Source: Gonium pectorale
Taxonomy: Eukaryota > Chlorophyta > Chlorophyceae > Chlamydomonadales > Volvocaceae
Direction: 5' to 3'
Assembly (NCBI GenBank): GCA_001584585.1
Contig: LSYV01000080.1
Coordinates: forward strand, 16,337 to 80,336
DNA length: 64,000 nt
Shown here: in pieces, positions 22,701-34,789 of the stretch
Layout of the letters: each line of letters starts with the position of its first letter
Numbering within the stretch: position 1 is the stretch's first letter
Made by a program: the position numbers and the translations under genes
The notes under the pieces: generated by a model
What the model saw: the letters and a program-made list of their open reading frames with translations, nothing else
What the model was told of the DNA's origin: nothing
Databases searched by the model: none

Positions 22701-25700
22701 CCTGGCGGCTCCCACTCTTGCCGCAAGCACGCATCGCCCACCATGCCGTCAGCCTCGCCCCTGCAGCTGCTGCGTGGGCGTTGCCGGTGACGGTGTCGCT
22801 GGCCGCAGGTGCACCCTTCTCTGCATGCCGCGCAAATCGACGCCGGACACTGAAGATGCACAGACCAGCCGCCGCCATTGCAACCGCCACGCCAGCGGCA
22901 GCACCCAATGAGATTCCCACGATGACGGCGGGCGTGGGCTGACCCGCGGGTCGCGACGGCGCCGCCGCCACCGCCGTAACGGCTACTGCAGGGAAGGCCG
23001 GTGGCGGAGGCGACGATGCGGCGACGATGGCGGCAGGGGATGAGGCCCAAGCCCCCGCCCCTCCAGGTCCCGAGACCGGCCACGACGGCTGCTGCTCCAG
23101 GGGCTGCAGGGGCGGCGGTGGTTGGGCCGACCCGCGGCGCGGCATTAGGGGGAGCACGAGGGACGGCGGTAGGCGCAGGGCAGGCAGGAGGCCCAGGGGC
23201 AGCACCGAGGTGAGCGTGACGTCTCGGCCGCGCAGGCCGCACCACTCAAACACCTTGAACGACAGGGCGGTGACGCGGCTCCTGTCATCAGCTCCGACGC
23301 CGCCGTCCGCCGTGGCGGCTGCCAGGAGTCCCGCCGAAGCTTCCGTGAGCCGGGATCCCGCCCACATCGCCCACACATGGGCCGACAGACCTCCAAGACC
23401 GTCAGCGGCGGCAGTGCCACTGCTGCCGTCGGCCGCGGGTGCAGGGCTGTCCCCGCCAGCAACCGCCACCGCCCACACCTCCGACATCCAGTCCAGCTCA
23501 GTCTGCGGTACCACCAGGGTCACAGAGTCCAGGAACACGTACGGCAGTCCTGTGGGTCGTGCGGCACCGCCGCCGGCAACTCCCACATCCATTGCGGCCT
23601 CCGTCAGCGCCGCCGGGCGGTCAAAGTCAACTGTCCACAGGCACGATGTGAAGTTGGCCAGGGCAACGGGAAGGCCCTGCGTCGGCGCCAGGGCGCCAAG
23701 GCCGCCACCGGCCGCGCTGCCCTCCGACGCCAAAACTTGCTGCAGCAGCTGGCGGCGACGATGATGGAGGGCGGGCCGCGGCAACCACCGAAGGACTCGG
23801 GGCTCCGCCGACGGCAGCCCTTCGGCCGGTACCGGCGGCGGCGCCACGTTTAGCGGGGGGAGTGCCTGCTGATTCCCCCTATACAGAGAGGATGGTACAA
23901 TGGCGGGACGGGAGGCAGGAAAGGGTCTGTCTGAGGCCGCCAGCCTGAGCGCCCAACCCCAGGGGCAGCGACCCTCAGCGTAGCTATGCACCTTACCCGA
24001 CGTGCAGACTAGGCGGCAGGACGGTCGCCGGACAGCCAACCGGGAAGGGCGCGTACGAGGGGTGCCACCAAGAGCCGAGCGAGCGCACACGGAGCCTTGG
24101 GGCAACGGCCCCGCACGCCTTTCACCACCTGGTGCGCCTGAAGACGCAGTAGCGGACCCGAGCTAAGCGCAAGCCATGCTCCAACAAGGTACATGCAGCC
24201 TCGCTGCTGTGGTGGCTACTGCTGCTTCGAGGGGCCACCGCACGTCCAGGTAGGGTACCCACACCACACCGCACCGTGGTGGCCCCAGCCTCACCTCCCG
24301 CTGGGCGGCAGGGGAAGCGCGTACAGCCCCGCGGCCGGCAGGTTCGCCAGCGTCAGCGCCCGCAGCGTCAACGACGCATTGGCTCCGCGAAGCGCCAGCG
24401 CACCGGCAACGTAGGACACGTCAAACGCCGCTGCAGCTGCCGTCGCAGCGGCAGCGCCGGCGCCGGCGCCGTTGATGGCGGTCAGTCCGGTGATGGACGC
24501 GGGTAGTCGCGTGGTTGTGCTCGTGTCGTTCATCCAGGGCGGGCGGAGTTGGGTGACTGTCCCGTCCAACAGCCACGCCACAGCCATGTCCGTGCGGTTG
24601 GTCGGGGTTGACAGCAGAGAGGGGTAAAGGAAATCCCCGATGATTGCGATGTCCGACAAGTAAAACCTCGTCGGTGGCTTTACTGGCGGCTGGGAGGTGT
24701 TTCCAGGGCACGGCGGATGATGGTGGTTCCTGTTGGTGTCGTCGCTGATCGGCGGCGGCGGCTGCGGGGAGTAGTCGGACCACGCGGCGCCCTCGGGGAG
24801 CACCGCGCACAGCGGGCAGGCGCACTCGGCCGGGGCAGCGCCTCCGCCGCCGTCGCTGCTGCCGCCATGGCTGGCTTCGCCGATGCAGTCCCCTCCTTCA
24901 CCTCCACCTCCACTTCCGCCTTCGGGGCAGCAGCAGCCGGCTGCCAGCGGGCCGGTCAGCACCAGGTCTGTGAAGAGGGAGGTGTCGGACCAGGTCCTCA
25001 GCGAGCCCACCCGCAGCGAGCGCCAGCCTGGCGGGGCGGCCACCTCCTGCACACGCGGGGAGGGGACGGTGGGAGGCCCTTGAGGGTATGCCCGGTGCAG
25101 GAAGGCAGGCCAGCTGCGGTGGGAAGGGAGGGCATATATACAATATGGAGGACGCCGGACAGCGGCAGGAGATGCGCATTCAAGCCAGGCCGGCAAGGCC
25201 AGCCGTCCACTCCAGAGAGCACCGGCTCCACCTCAGATCCGCGCGTCCCCGCCCGCCCGATCCAGGCCCGCCCCCATCGCGCCCCACTGGCGGTGCTCTG
25301 TTGTAAGCTGCGAAGCATGACCATGGACCCAACCTAATACGTCACGCATACGTAACACACCTGCATATCCGTTTTCCCAAAGAACGACCCGCCCTGCTCC
25401 GCACAGAAGTTGGGCCACAGCTCACGCGGCACCGTGGCAACGCCACCCTTCCCCTCTGCCAGCCAGAACGCCAGCTCGTCTGGCTGCAGCTCAATTGTGA
25501 GCCGCAACCCCTTGAGCCTTGTTTTGCTGGCGCCAAGCAGCCTGCGATTGCGGGGAGGGCGACAGGGAGTTTGAGGACATGAGGATGACGATACCTTGCT
25601 GGCATCCAGCAGCGTCTTCCCGTCCGCGTCGACAATGGCAGCAAGAAGGGTAGGCAAACGACCAAAGCTACGGCAACAGGAGTGAACCGGCGATGTCCGC

Positions 25701-27278
25701 AGTCATAGCCCGACACGTTTAACAGAGGACAGCCGACCCTGATGCCGTTTCCTCCGGCCTTGCCTATGCGACATCCAACAACCAACAACCGCAAGCTGAT
25801 TGGTTAACCACCCACCTGCGCCGGAAGTCAAATGTCCACAGAAAGGCGCGCAGCAGGCTCCAGGGGTTCTGGCCCTGCGGCCCTAGCGGAGGGTTCCGAA
25901 TGGTGAGGTCCCTCAGCTCCACGCTGGCGCCGCCGCTGAAGAGACCAATGTAAAACAGACCGCCTGTGCCCGCTAAGTCGAGCACCGTCGAGGGTGCTGC
26001 GGAGGTCAATGTGGCGTCGGCGGATGCGGTGCTGCCGTTGGCCGGGACAGCTGTCAAACCCAAGCCATCTCTGAGGGTACCCTCAGTCCAGCCAGACGAA
26101 GCTGAGGACAGGGTGGCGGCAGCTGGCGGCCCCGCAATGACCACCTGCACGCCCACCAGCTCAATGCGGCTGACAGCAGTGGCGGCGGCGCCGCTGTCAA
26201 CACCCTCGGTAGTATTGCCGGCAGTGCTGTTGGCGCTGCTGCCATAGTCCACGTCACTGACAGTGGGTACGCTGCCGTTGCCCGTAAAGGTCAGATTACG
26301 GCAGACGTGCAGGTATATGGGCATGGAGGCGGTGGTACCAGAGTACGGCGCCGCCGCTGCAGCGGCTGTGCGGGCTTGAGCCTGAAAGGTCCGCAGGGAC
26401 GCGAGCAGCTGTGGGCCGGTGGCCGCGGACGCGGCCAGGCACGACACGGGCGCGGGCTTGCCGGCGCAGACCAGCTTGACGTTGGCGATGTCGGCAGTGG
26501 GCGTGGTGAGGCGGTGGACGGTGAGGGAGGTTGGGGTGATGGTGAAGTTGGGCGAGGGCGAGAAACGGCACGCGAAGTCCTGGTGCAGCGACAAGGCTGC
26601 ACACGACGGTGTGGAGATGAACAGGTTCGACAGCTGGAGCGGCAGGCGGCCGCTGCTCGCCGCCCCCATAGCCTCGGTGCGGTTGCCGGCGGAGGAGCTC
26701 ACGGGTGGGGGCGGTGGCAGCTTGAAGGCGGAGAGCGCGAGGAAGGCGGCGGGCGTCAGCGGGGTGGGCGAAGTGGGGAGCGCAACCCCCCAGAGCTCCA
26801 GGCCCCGCAGCGCCACACTGCCATTGGTCGGGACCACAAAGACCCCCGATAGAGAGTTAAGGTCCACGACAGGAAATGGATCGACGCCGGTTCCCGCGTA
26901 AGCATCGGCAGGGGGCGGCGCGTCATACTGGTCACCGCATGAGCAAGCGCTGTCACAGCCACCGCCCTCTCCGCCAGCCGCGTGGCCAGAACCCATGAGC
27001 TCTAAGCGCGGGGGAAGAGTCGCCGCAGGCCCACGCGCCAACGTACTGTTGCCCGGCAGCACACACGATGTGGTTTCCCCGGTGACCTTGCAGCCGGGCA
27101 GGCTCAGTACCGCCTGCGGCAAAACCGGCTGGACCGACACACCGGCTGCTGCATGGCTGCGCATGATGATAGCGCTGGCCAGCAAGAAAAGGAGGGCAGG
27201 CAGCGGGCAAGGCCTCCGCGCCCAGCAGCAGATGCCTTCCGCCCTGGCTCGCTCGTGCCTTGTTCTCAATTCCCGCAT
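19742..27278 (-). CDS. Receptor-like serine/threonine (TKL-type) protein kinase, six exons
   Basis: Exons 27278-25816, 25667-25361, 25046-24295, 23878-21349, 21193-20340 and 20120-19742; all splice sites are GT-AG and all phases agree, giving 2,094 residues. Residues 24-45 form a signal-like hydrophobic stretch (PLPALLFLLASAII). The ectodomain to about 1150 has many N-x-S/T sites and Cys but no domain I can name. One membrane segment is at about 1155-1181 (VIVGISLGAAAGVAVAMAAA), followed by RRRFARH. A long disordered linker precedes the kinase (about 1640-2090): GRGAQG glycine loop, VAVKSLL lysine, HADVSSANILM catalytic loop, CDFGLSG, SAPEL and DVYSLAVVMWEL. The catalytic Asp, Asn and DFG are present; HRD is HAD. 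About 90 extra Gly/Ser-rich residues separate the catalytic loop from DFG. It probably senses an extracellular cue; the ligand is unknown. Confidence 0.88.
20259..20285. repeat. 27-bp perfect palindrome in the last kinase intron
   Basis: Two 13-nt arms (TTGTTGCCAACAA and TTGTTGGCAACAA) are separated by a single C. It lies between the donor at 20339 and the acceptor at 20121. It could form a hairpin in the pre-mRNA, or be the centre of a small inverted-repeat insertion. Confidence 0.9.
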
Positions 27279-29440
27279 TACGCAACGATCCTTACAAGGG
27301 CTACATAGCGTGGCATTTATGCGGATTCGCGTGACATTTCTGCACGCTCGAAAGTGAACCGAACTTAAGGGGACATGAACACTGACATGGTGTTATACGG
27401 TAGGTGTACAACGACAAAAGACAGGTTACTGCGTTGACCAGAAGAAAGAGTGAGCTGGACTTCACTGGCGTCCCCTACTACTTTCATTGATACATGTAGC
27501 ATGTAGCATGACGTTGCTGCTTTTAAAAGAGTTAACAGAGGGTCAAAACGGGCGTGCCGTGACGTGCCGTGCGTCGCCCAGACGGCCTTGCCACACTGCC
27601 GTTGCTCCTGAGCTCTCGGTGGCCAAAGTCATAGCGTACTGGCTTCAGCCGTGACCGCGGTCGCCCGGTCTGTCACGGGATGTCACGGGATGCCGCCCTC
27701 ATCAGCCGTCCACCGTCCTCCCCCCGTTACCACCCGCAGGCCCGCACGCTCCGACCACCGGTCCGCGCGCTTCGGCCACCGCCGCAAGCCCCCAGGAGCT
27801 TCGGCGGCCACGCTCCGGAGCTTTCGGAGCTGCAGCTGTTGTATGTGCCGCCAGGCGGTCGGCGGCCAAGGTTACCTCGTCGAGGATGTTGGGTGCGCTA
27901 CGCCACCCATAACGTGGCTGTCGGGCAGGAGGCGACCGCATTTCGGACGAGCGAGGGCGCGCGCCGGACAACATTCTGAGAGCACTGAGGCGCTGGGAGT
28001 AGCTGCCTCCAGGCGGGGACCAAAGCCGACCTGCTGGTTTGCCATTGGCGTTCGCGCTTCGCGGGTTCGGCATGATAGCAGCTTGAGGTTAATCGCTCCC
28101 GCGCCACCTTCAACATGCCAAGTCTAATAATGTCTTGCTACCGTACAGCATTGCACGCTACAGCATCTGTGCTGCCTGGCGCCCCCGGCATGTGCCCCAA
28201 GAGGAGGAGCTGCAGATCCTGAACGGCGATGTTGCCAACGTGCAGCTTGCACGCACCGCCGCCGCGGCAGCAACCGCGTGCGTGCGCTGTCGGCGGCCGG
28301 CAGGGGCCTCAGCGGGGGCAGCTCCGCCGTCCCAGTGACAGTCGCCACGGTAGTGCCTGGCAGCGTCCGTTCCGTGACTTGAGCCTCGGGTGGGAGGAAT
28401 GCGCTTCATGCACCATGCGTGTATGTGCAGCTGGGCACTACCGGTCGAATGCGAGGTCCAAGACATGTGCGGATGCAGCAACTTTGACAATCGCGAACCA
28501 ATGTACGGACCTGCATACCGCCGCGAGATAGGCGTCCCAAGCTGGTGAATCGGGCGCATCCGCCCGGGCGCACGAGTAGCCCGCCGTCGACCTCGCTTGA
28601 CCTCGTGCAAAACTAGTAGCCCTTCGGAGTTAGTTTGCGGTGGCTTGGTGGCAAGGAGGAGGCTAGCCTACGACGGTCTCGCCACTGCATACACGAGCCC
28701 TTCTTTGTCCCACTACGCAAATCCTACGGCCCCACATGCCCTTGGCAGTCCCCACAACCATGGCGATAAGCCGAATACCATCTGCGGTTGCCCACTACCC
28801 CCCCTGTCGCGGTCGGCTGGCTGGGGATCTTTTAGAAGATCGTGAAGGCCGAAGGGGTTTGGCCAATTACCGCGGCTGGTTTGTTGGCCGTAACCCCCGC
28901 CTGACGGAGCGCTCGCCTGTCACCTGCGATGCGGCCCACGTCGGGGCCGGCAGCCGCCGTCGCCACCGCCGCCGCCGCGCGGCAGCGAGCGCCAGCAGCG
29001 GCGGCAGCTGTGGTGGCGCCGGCGCCGGCCTTCTCATACGTCTGGTCGTTCTGGAGGGCGTCGGCGTTACGGCGGCGCAGCAGGGCGCCATGTACGACGC
29101 GCCGCTGGCGGCGGCTTCTGAACTCGTGGCCGGGCCACCGCACAGGTGCGCGCTTTGCGGTCACGTCAGGCAGCTCAGCATACCGTATTTACGCCGGGGA
29201 AAAAGGAACATGCGAATGCACATTACCCCACTTTTCCCCCGTGATGCCATTACGCCTGCATCGTTGCTTATGTCCGTCACTACCGACGCCGGCTGCGTGA
29301 GTCCATCCTTCTGACCGTGTCAATCACACCTACCTGAATCCCCCCCCAACTGCTTGATCTCCGTGTTTTCATCCTCGTGCCCACGACCGGCCCACCTGCA
29401 CCCACCCACCCTCCCGCCCACGGGCACCCACCCACCCACC
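27279..29440. other. Kinase 5' flank and region with possible coding remnants
   Basis: 27279-27640 is the upstream region of the kinase gene; no clear TATA element. 27650-28350 is very GC-rich with overlapping ORFs on both strands but no shared copy or recognisable family. 28930-29140 contains a GC3-rich frame (GLLIRLVVLEGVGVTAAQQ) ending at a CAG|GTGCGC donor. The following 29185-29320 sequence is a repeat of 51815-51945. It may be another broken exon of the fragment at 29441. Confidence 0.35.
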
Positions 29441-29525
29441 CCCTCCCGCCCGCCAGCTGCTGCTGATGCACTACCCCGGGGAGACCCCAGGCTGCCGCCT
29501 TCCTGGAGCGGCTGGAGCTTGGGCA
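29441..29525 (+). pseudogene. Short VPS8-like exon fragment joined directly to the QB leader
   Basis: Contains QLLLMHYPGE and, in another frame, AAAFLERLELGQ, which resembles the ayLlErlGD stretch of VPS8-type vacuolar sorting proteins. The preceding intron-like sequence (poly-C tract with CCAGCTGCTGCTGATG) matches the one at 52190-52260. At about 29525 the sequence switches to the Q leader block (GCGACGCGTCCTGAGAGTAGG), so the junction between duplicated units falls inside this fragment. Confidence 0.3.
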
Positions 29526-29812
29526 GCGACGCGTCCTGAGAGTAGGTGCTCAAAGACTTCTTGCGTGTGTGTGAACATGCGCATCGGTGCACCTCCCTAC
29601 CTGTTGCGAGCTGCCCAATGCCACATGCCGTCTGCGTTCTTGGCGCAGACCTAGCAGCCAATACGCTACACGTACATCACCATGACTCATTGTGCTTAGA
29701 ACCCATCTTGATGTGCCCATCCTCCCGCGCCCCCTTCGCCGACCCCGTCCTGTTTCAGGCTCGAAGCCGTAAAGCGCCTAGTCGACCACCACAGTTACTG
29801 CTGGGGGCACTT
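29526..29812 (+). promoter_or_regulatory. Conserved 5' leader block of QB
   Basis: Same block as before QA, QC and QD: CTCAAAGACTTCTTGCGTG, a CTACCTGTTGCGAGCTGCC segment, and a TTTCAG acceptor followed by GCTCGAAGCCGTAAAGC just before the ATG. The sequence left of 29526 differs from the other copies, so any promoter further upstream has been replaced. Confidence 0.45.
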
Positions 29813-32193
29813 ATGGCTCAGCAGCACGACGTGCAGCCCGCCTCCCCGAGCAGCCCGGTCTGGGGCATGATGACTGAGGTTGCCGAAGAGGCCGAAGCAA
29901 CCCAGGGATCTCAATTGCTACCGCAGCCGCAGCAGCATGCAGGGGCCAATCTCGGAGATTTGCTGCTTAACCCACAGCAGCAGCCTCAAGACGTTAGCGC
30001 AGCGAGTGGCGATCCGGAAGTTGCGGGGACGTCTTTGGCGCGGCCACGGCATATGACCATTACCCAATACGAGGAGAAGATTGAGCACATGGAGCGACAC
30101 CTGGTGTCCCTGCAACAGCAGAACTCCGCCTTGTATCAGCTCAACATCCAACAAGCCGCCAGCGTCGCACAGGTGCAGCGACTGGCGTACAACAACGGGC
30201 AGCGCGACGCAGGCATTCTCATCACCAACAAGCTGCTCAACGTGCAGCAGGAGCTGCTGCAGCAGCTCCCTGACCCTAGCGCCAGCCCTGCCACGTGCCC
30301 GGGAAGTGACAGCAGCGCCTGGGGCAACGCGCCGGCGCACTTCCCCGGCGGCACGGGAGGCCCCGGCGGTGGGCCGCAGCACTTCCCCGGCGGCACGGGA
30401 GGCCCCGGCGGTGGGCCGCAGCACTTCCCCGGCGGCACGGAAGGCCCCGGCGGTGGGCCGCAGCACCCGGTGAGATGAGACAGAGCGTCAACCTGCGCGC
30501 CCATTTGTGCTGTATGCGACCGCGTGCCTATCTTCTTATTGCGACCAACACACAGCTTGTTCGTGCGCCTGCCTATTGCATAAACGCTGGCTAGCCCCCT
30601 TGGCTTGTTTGCCTACGCCTTCACGTCGCCATCCCCCGCTTGCCGAACCCCCAGCAGGCGGGCTTCGCAGCGCAATGGCCCCCCGGGTCTGCACCCGCCC
30701 TGGCCGCCCCGCACAACGCCGTACACGCCAGCGCGGGAATCTTCGCCGCCCTGCCCCGCGTCAGGATCAGTAAGAACACCCTGCAACGGCGTGCCGCGTC
30801 TGAGGGCCAGGTGCAGCCGCGAACGCCGTCGGCAGTCAGCGGGCAGAGTCCCTTCGCGGCTGGGTTTGGCGACAGCAGTCTGCAGCTCCAGGTAATAGCC
30901 TTGCCGCTTCACACGTGTACGGAATCTCTGCTTTATACGTTTGCCTGTCACGTGTCAGCAGCCACTCGAAAAATGCGCAACGCAATGTGGCGCCACTCAC
31001 GTGCGGGCCGCATGTGAATCCCTTCTCGCGCCTCTTCCCGAATCGCAACCCTGTCCCGTTACTATCTGGAACTCCGCTCACGTCCGCCGTACAGCCCAGC
31101 CGTCAATCAACATCCTCCGTGCCCCACCCCCCGTGCTCACAGGACAATGCCACGATGCCAGCTTCGTACACCGCCGGCGCCTTCGCCGCCGCTGGCGCCT
31201 CCGCCCAGCCGCCCCACAGCATGGCGCCGGTCGGCGTCTCCGCGGCTGCCGCCTCTACGGTGCGTGTCAGGATGGGGCTCTTTCCTCATCCCTGCGTTGG
31301 TGCTCATATTCATCATCGCGCATTTGCGCCGTCTTCGCTCCGTGCTACCTGCGCAACATAGCACGGCGGCAGGCGTTACACAGCAAAGTCGTGTCGTACG
31401 GCGCCGTGCCTGTTTGCCAGCTGCTGTTGTCAACGCCCCCACTGAGTGTGGCTTCGCGACCGCGGCGCGGCGCGGCACTGTGCTCGGGACCGCACGCAAC
31501 GCAGCCCGCTGCTTGTGTCCCGGCGCCGCGTCCCGCCGACCCGCGGCGCTTGCCTGCAGATGCAGACGCATTCCCGTAGAACCCTGACGCTACGTGCTAA
31601 TGTGTGGGAATCGCTGCCTTACGCCTTACGCAGGAGAGCGCCGCCTTCTACGGCGGGCCGTCGGGGGTGGTGCACCCCGGGCCCCCCATGCCGCCCGCCA
31701 CCGCCTCCAACGTGAACCAGCCCGGCCTGTCGCACCTTCCGCCCTTACCGCCGCCACCGGTGAGGAGGTGCTCATTGTGCCGCTGGGCGCCCCAGCGTAG
31801 TGGTGCTTGGTTGGTGCGCTCCCGATTTTCTGCTTTCGTCAGACGATTTGGGATTTGGGTGGATTTGGGTGGAGCGTAATCTGTAACTGCGCCAGTGTGC
31901 TGCTTGTACTCAACCGCACTCGTACGGGGCGATGACGTACTACACCACCGAACTTGGAATGGCGTGCAATGAATACACCCGCAATCCCTTGATTCCCGCA
32001 GGCCGCCGGCGGCCAGCAGCTGGGGTCTGCCCTTTCGTCTGACAGCGCTCACTTCGCGACGTCCAACAGCGGGGCACTGCAGTACAACCCGGGCAGCTTC
32101 CTGCCCACCGACAACGCCTTCTCCATGCCTTCCGCGGCTGGCGCTAATGCCGGCCGTGAAGGCCGCGGCGGCTTTACGCAGCAGGCACCCTAG
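29813..32193 (+). CDS. QB: Gln/Pro/Gly-rich coiled-coil protein, family member 2
   Basis: Five exons in phase: 29813-30469, 30655-30891, 31143-31259, 31634-31759 and 32002-32193; 442 residues. The Gln-rich head (1-80) is followed by a coiled coil at about 85-152 (YEEKIEHMERHLVSLQQQN, LLNVQQELLQQL), then three 14-residue repeats of HFPGGTGGPGGGPQ. Exon 2 (237 nt) is the same length as in QC and QD and reads QAGFAAQ...GFGDSSLQLQ. The exon matching 43335-43451 of QC is unrecognisable here. In the last exon CAG of QC is TAG, removing about 32 C-terminal residues including the Pro/Gly tail. Function unknown; expressed variant or early pseudogene cannot be told apart by sequence. Confidence 0.68.
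30338..30463 (+). repeat. Three 42-bp coding repeats in QB exon 1
   Basis: Three in-frame copies encode HFPGGTGGPGGGPQ. QA, QC and QD each have one. The copies are nearly identical, so the expansion is recent. Confidence 0.95.
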
Positions 32194-34050
32194 AGACCCG
32201 CCACCGCCGCTGGTCCGGGTCGAGGCCGGCGGGGCCCACCCCCGGGCATACCGCCGCTGCGCCCGGGCCACCACGATAGCTGCTCTCGGCGGCCTACCTA
32301 GCGCAGCTGTTCACCCGTGCCACAGCGCCAATGTGCATGCCGTATTGATTCCGGCGCTCTCGTGGCCTTGGGCTACTTGCAGGGCTGACTTGACCATGAA
32401 CGGACCGCGTTGTCTGGAAGGACTGGATCGACTTCTACGCTTTCACTTGTATGGGTACGACGGTCATGTACGGCTTATGCCGTACGATGGCACACACACT
32501 CGCACTTCACTCGCCATCACTTTCGCGCTTACGCTCGTCGTATGCGTTTTCCTATTCAACACAATCGCACTGTGAGACACTGTGCAGGGCTGCAACGGCG
32601 GCACGGATGAGGCTAGTTTGCTAACAGTGCAGTGTTGTGGGAGGGCAAATCGGACTTTGGTTCCCACTGGTGATGGTGCTGCTTCTGCGTCCTTCCCTCT
32701 GCCCTTAGCCTGTGGCAATACCACCAAGGCCTCCATATCTTCCCATGCAAGGCAAGCAATTAACTTGATCACGCATTTGTATGTTTCTGTCTGACGCAAG
32801 AGCCGTTTCTTTGCCATGTTTATGTGCGAGTGCTTTCCGTATAGTCTCGTACAGCTTACCGGTATTGATTGCGGATGGCCATACCTGCGAATTGACCCTG
32901 CGCTGGGCACATGTGCAGTCCGGGAGGGGTGCAGGCAGCCTGGCATTGTGGCCCGCCACTGGCTCACCATTGAGAGCGAGGCGCGTGGCCCGACCGGATT
33001 CAACCCCCGGAGCGACCGGGATGAGGGAAGGCGCATGCAATGGCAGTGTTGCCCGCCCTTACGGGCGAATGCGATACTTGGTACGATAAATGGAAGGCCC
33101 GTGAGGCAAAAAGGTCACGGCGCCTATGCGGTACTACCTACATATATGCTGTTCCTTGTGCACTGTGTATTTCGCGGTGTTCGTCAATAACTTAGCTACG
33201 GAGAGCTCCCGCATGACGTAACCGGACGCCGCTTAAACTCAAACTAACCGCAACCAGCGCGTGGCCTGACTCATGCCTTATGTGGCATTGGGCGTTACCT
33301 AAAGCGAGTTTATTTGGTGGACTCTTTCCTTTCGGGCATTCGGGACCGTTTTGTTTGGTGGTGCTGCCCCACGTGCTGCCCCTTGATGGGCGGACTGTGG
33401 AGTGCGGAGCGCTCCCCCTTTCATGTGACGCAAGGAGCGTCTCCCGGATCGTACCGGACGACACAATACCGTGAGTAAGCGAACGGGTATATTATCCACA
33501 GATTTTATGGATGCGCTTCGCTTTCTGAGTGATGTGTAGATCGTCGATGGGGTAGTTCCCCTTGTCGGCTACGTTTTTCCAGGACCGTAAGCTGCGCGGA
33601 CGGGCCGTTGTACGGCTGAGAGGCCGAGCATGCGGACGCACCGCGAGACGGAGGGCACAGCAGCACTGCGTGCGCGTGTGTACGCGTGTGTGTCGTGGTT
33701 TTGAGTTTTGATGTGCATTGACGCTATTGTGCGGTGTGCAAGTGACGAGGGCAGTGGGCAGTGTTCGGAGCCATAGTTTGACGCGGCCGATCTGTCTCTG
33801 ACGTTGCGGGCAGCTTGTATGATGAGGACGGATTCGCTGCAGAGGCACAGGCCGTCAGATGACGCGGTTGGTCAAGCGGGCATGGCACCCGCTGTGGAGC
33901 GTGTTGCGCTTGCGGTACCCACGTCCCCGCCCTGATGCCCTGGTGCTTGTGGTCCGCTACCGCCGGGCGGGTGTCGATCGAGTTTGACCAGGTGCGCTGG
34001 CGTGTGCCCGAGATTAAGCTGCAAATACACGTGTAACATCCGCTGCTTTA
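32194..34050. repeat. R tract downstream of QB
   Basis: Aligns with 16348-18065 and 44339-46005. It includes GCGCTGGGCACATGTGCAGT at about 32904, a CTGAGAGGCCGAGCATGCGG box at about 33618, and a CACGTGTAACATCCGCTGCT box at 34028. The frames 32816-33190 and 33280-33474 are not kept in the other copies. No gene supported. Confidence 0.6.
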
Positions 34051-34640
34051 GTGTCGACAAGTATCTCATACGGTTAGGGGCAACGCATATGTTAAGTATA
34101 CTAGGGCCGCAACGGCGCCAAGGCGCACCGTTACTAGCACTGGATGGGGAAGCCGTTGGGGATTAGGCCGGGTGGGGGCGAGGCGAATCATTGAAAAGGG
34201 CCACCACTGCGCGCCAGGGCCCCGGGACTGGCCTCGCTGTTAGCAGTCAAAGTACAGAGGCCCTTGACTGACTGTTGAAGGCCTGCCTGCGAATGCTGCG
34301 GTGTGGTATGCGACGTGGGGCGCACCAATGTCAAGCAGCATTATCGGGGGCGACGCCAACTGTCCTGCCCGTCAACAGCACGCCCCTCCTGATCTCGGCC
34401 GATCCGGCTGGTCGTCGACAGCGTCCTGAAATGGGCTTGGGGAGGTTAGGCACGGTAGGTAGACATGAAGCCTTGAGTTGAAGCAGAGCCGTGCGGCAAG
34501 GCTCCTCGGCTTCTGTCCAAGCAAAGAAATGCTTTCAACTTCCAGGCTTCCAGCTGAAGGCGCACAAAACGGCACGCCGCGAGTGCGTCGGCCGCTGTCG
34601 TCCCGCCTGCTGGGACCTGCCGCGTGTGGCGCATGATGAG
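34051..34640. repeat. S tract, very similar to 46006-46640
   Basis: Starts at CAAGTATCTC and runs through ACGGTTAGGGGCAAC, ACTGCGCGCCAGGGCCCCGG and TTCTGTCCAAGCAAAGAAA. By eye above 90% identical to the copy at 46006. No coding frame is preserved. Confidence 0.7.
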
Positions 34641-34789
34641 CCTCCGCGCTTCCTGTGCCAGCTGCACGCGCTGGCCGCCGTCTCGATCCCCACCCCTTCC
34701 GCCCCCCCCCCCCCGCCTGTCGCCTGGCACGGTAGGTGGCAAATGGCTAAAAGCTGCAATCCGTTCCGGCTGGCAGCGGGAGCGATGGC

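Noticed and set aside
21107..23764. Several plus-strand frames over the kinase gene
   Set aside because: Shadows of the minus-strand exons, which have domain content and consistent splicing.
25542..25594. Possible intron in kinase exon 2 (GTATCG to CGCAG)
   Set aside because: Removing it puts the downstream part out of frame and meets a stop, whereas reading through stays open to the donor at 25360.
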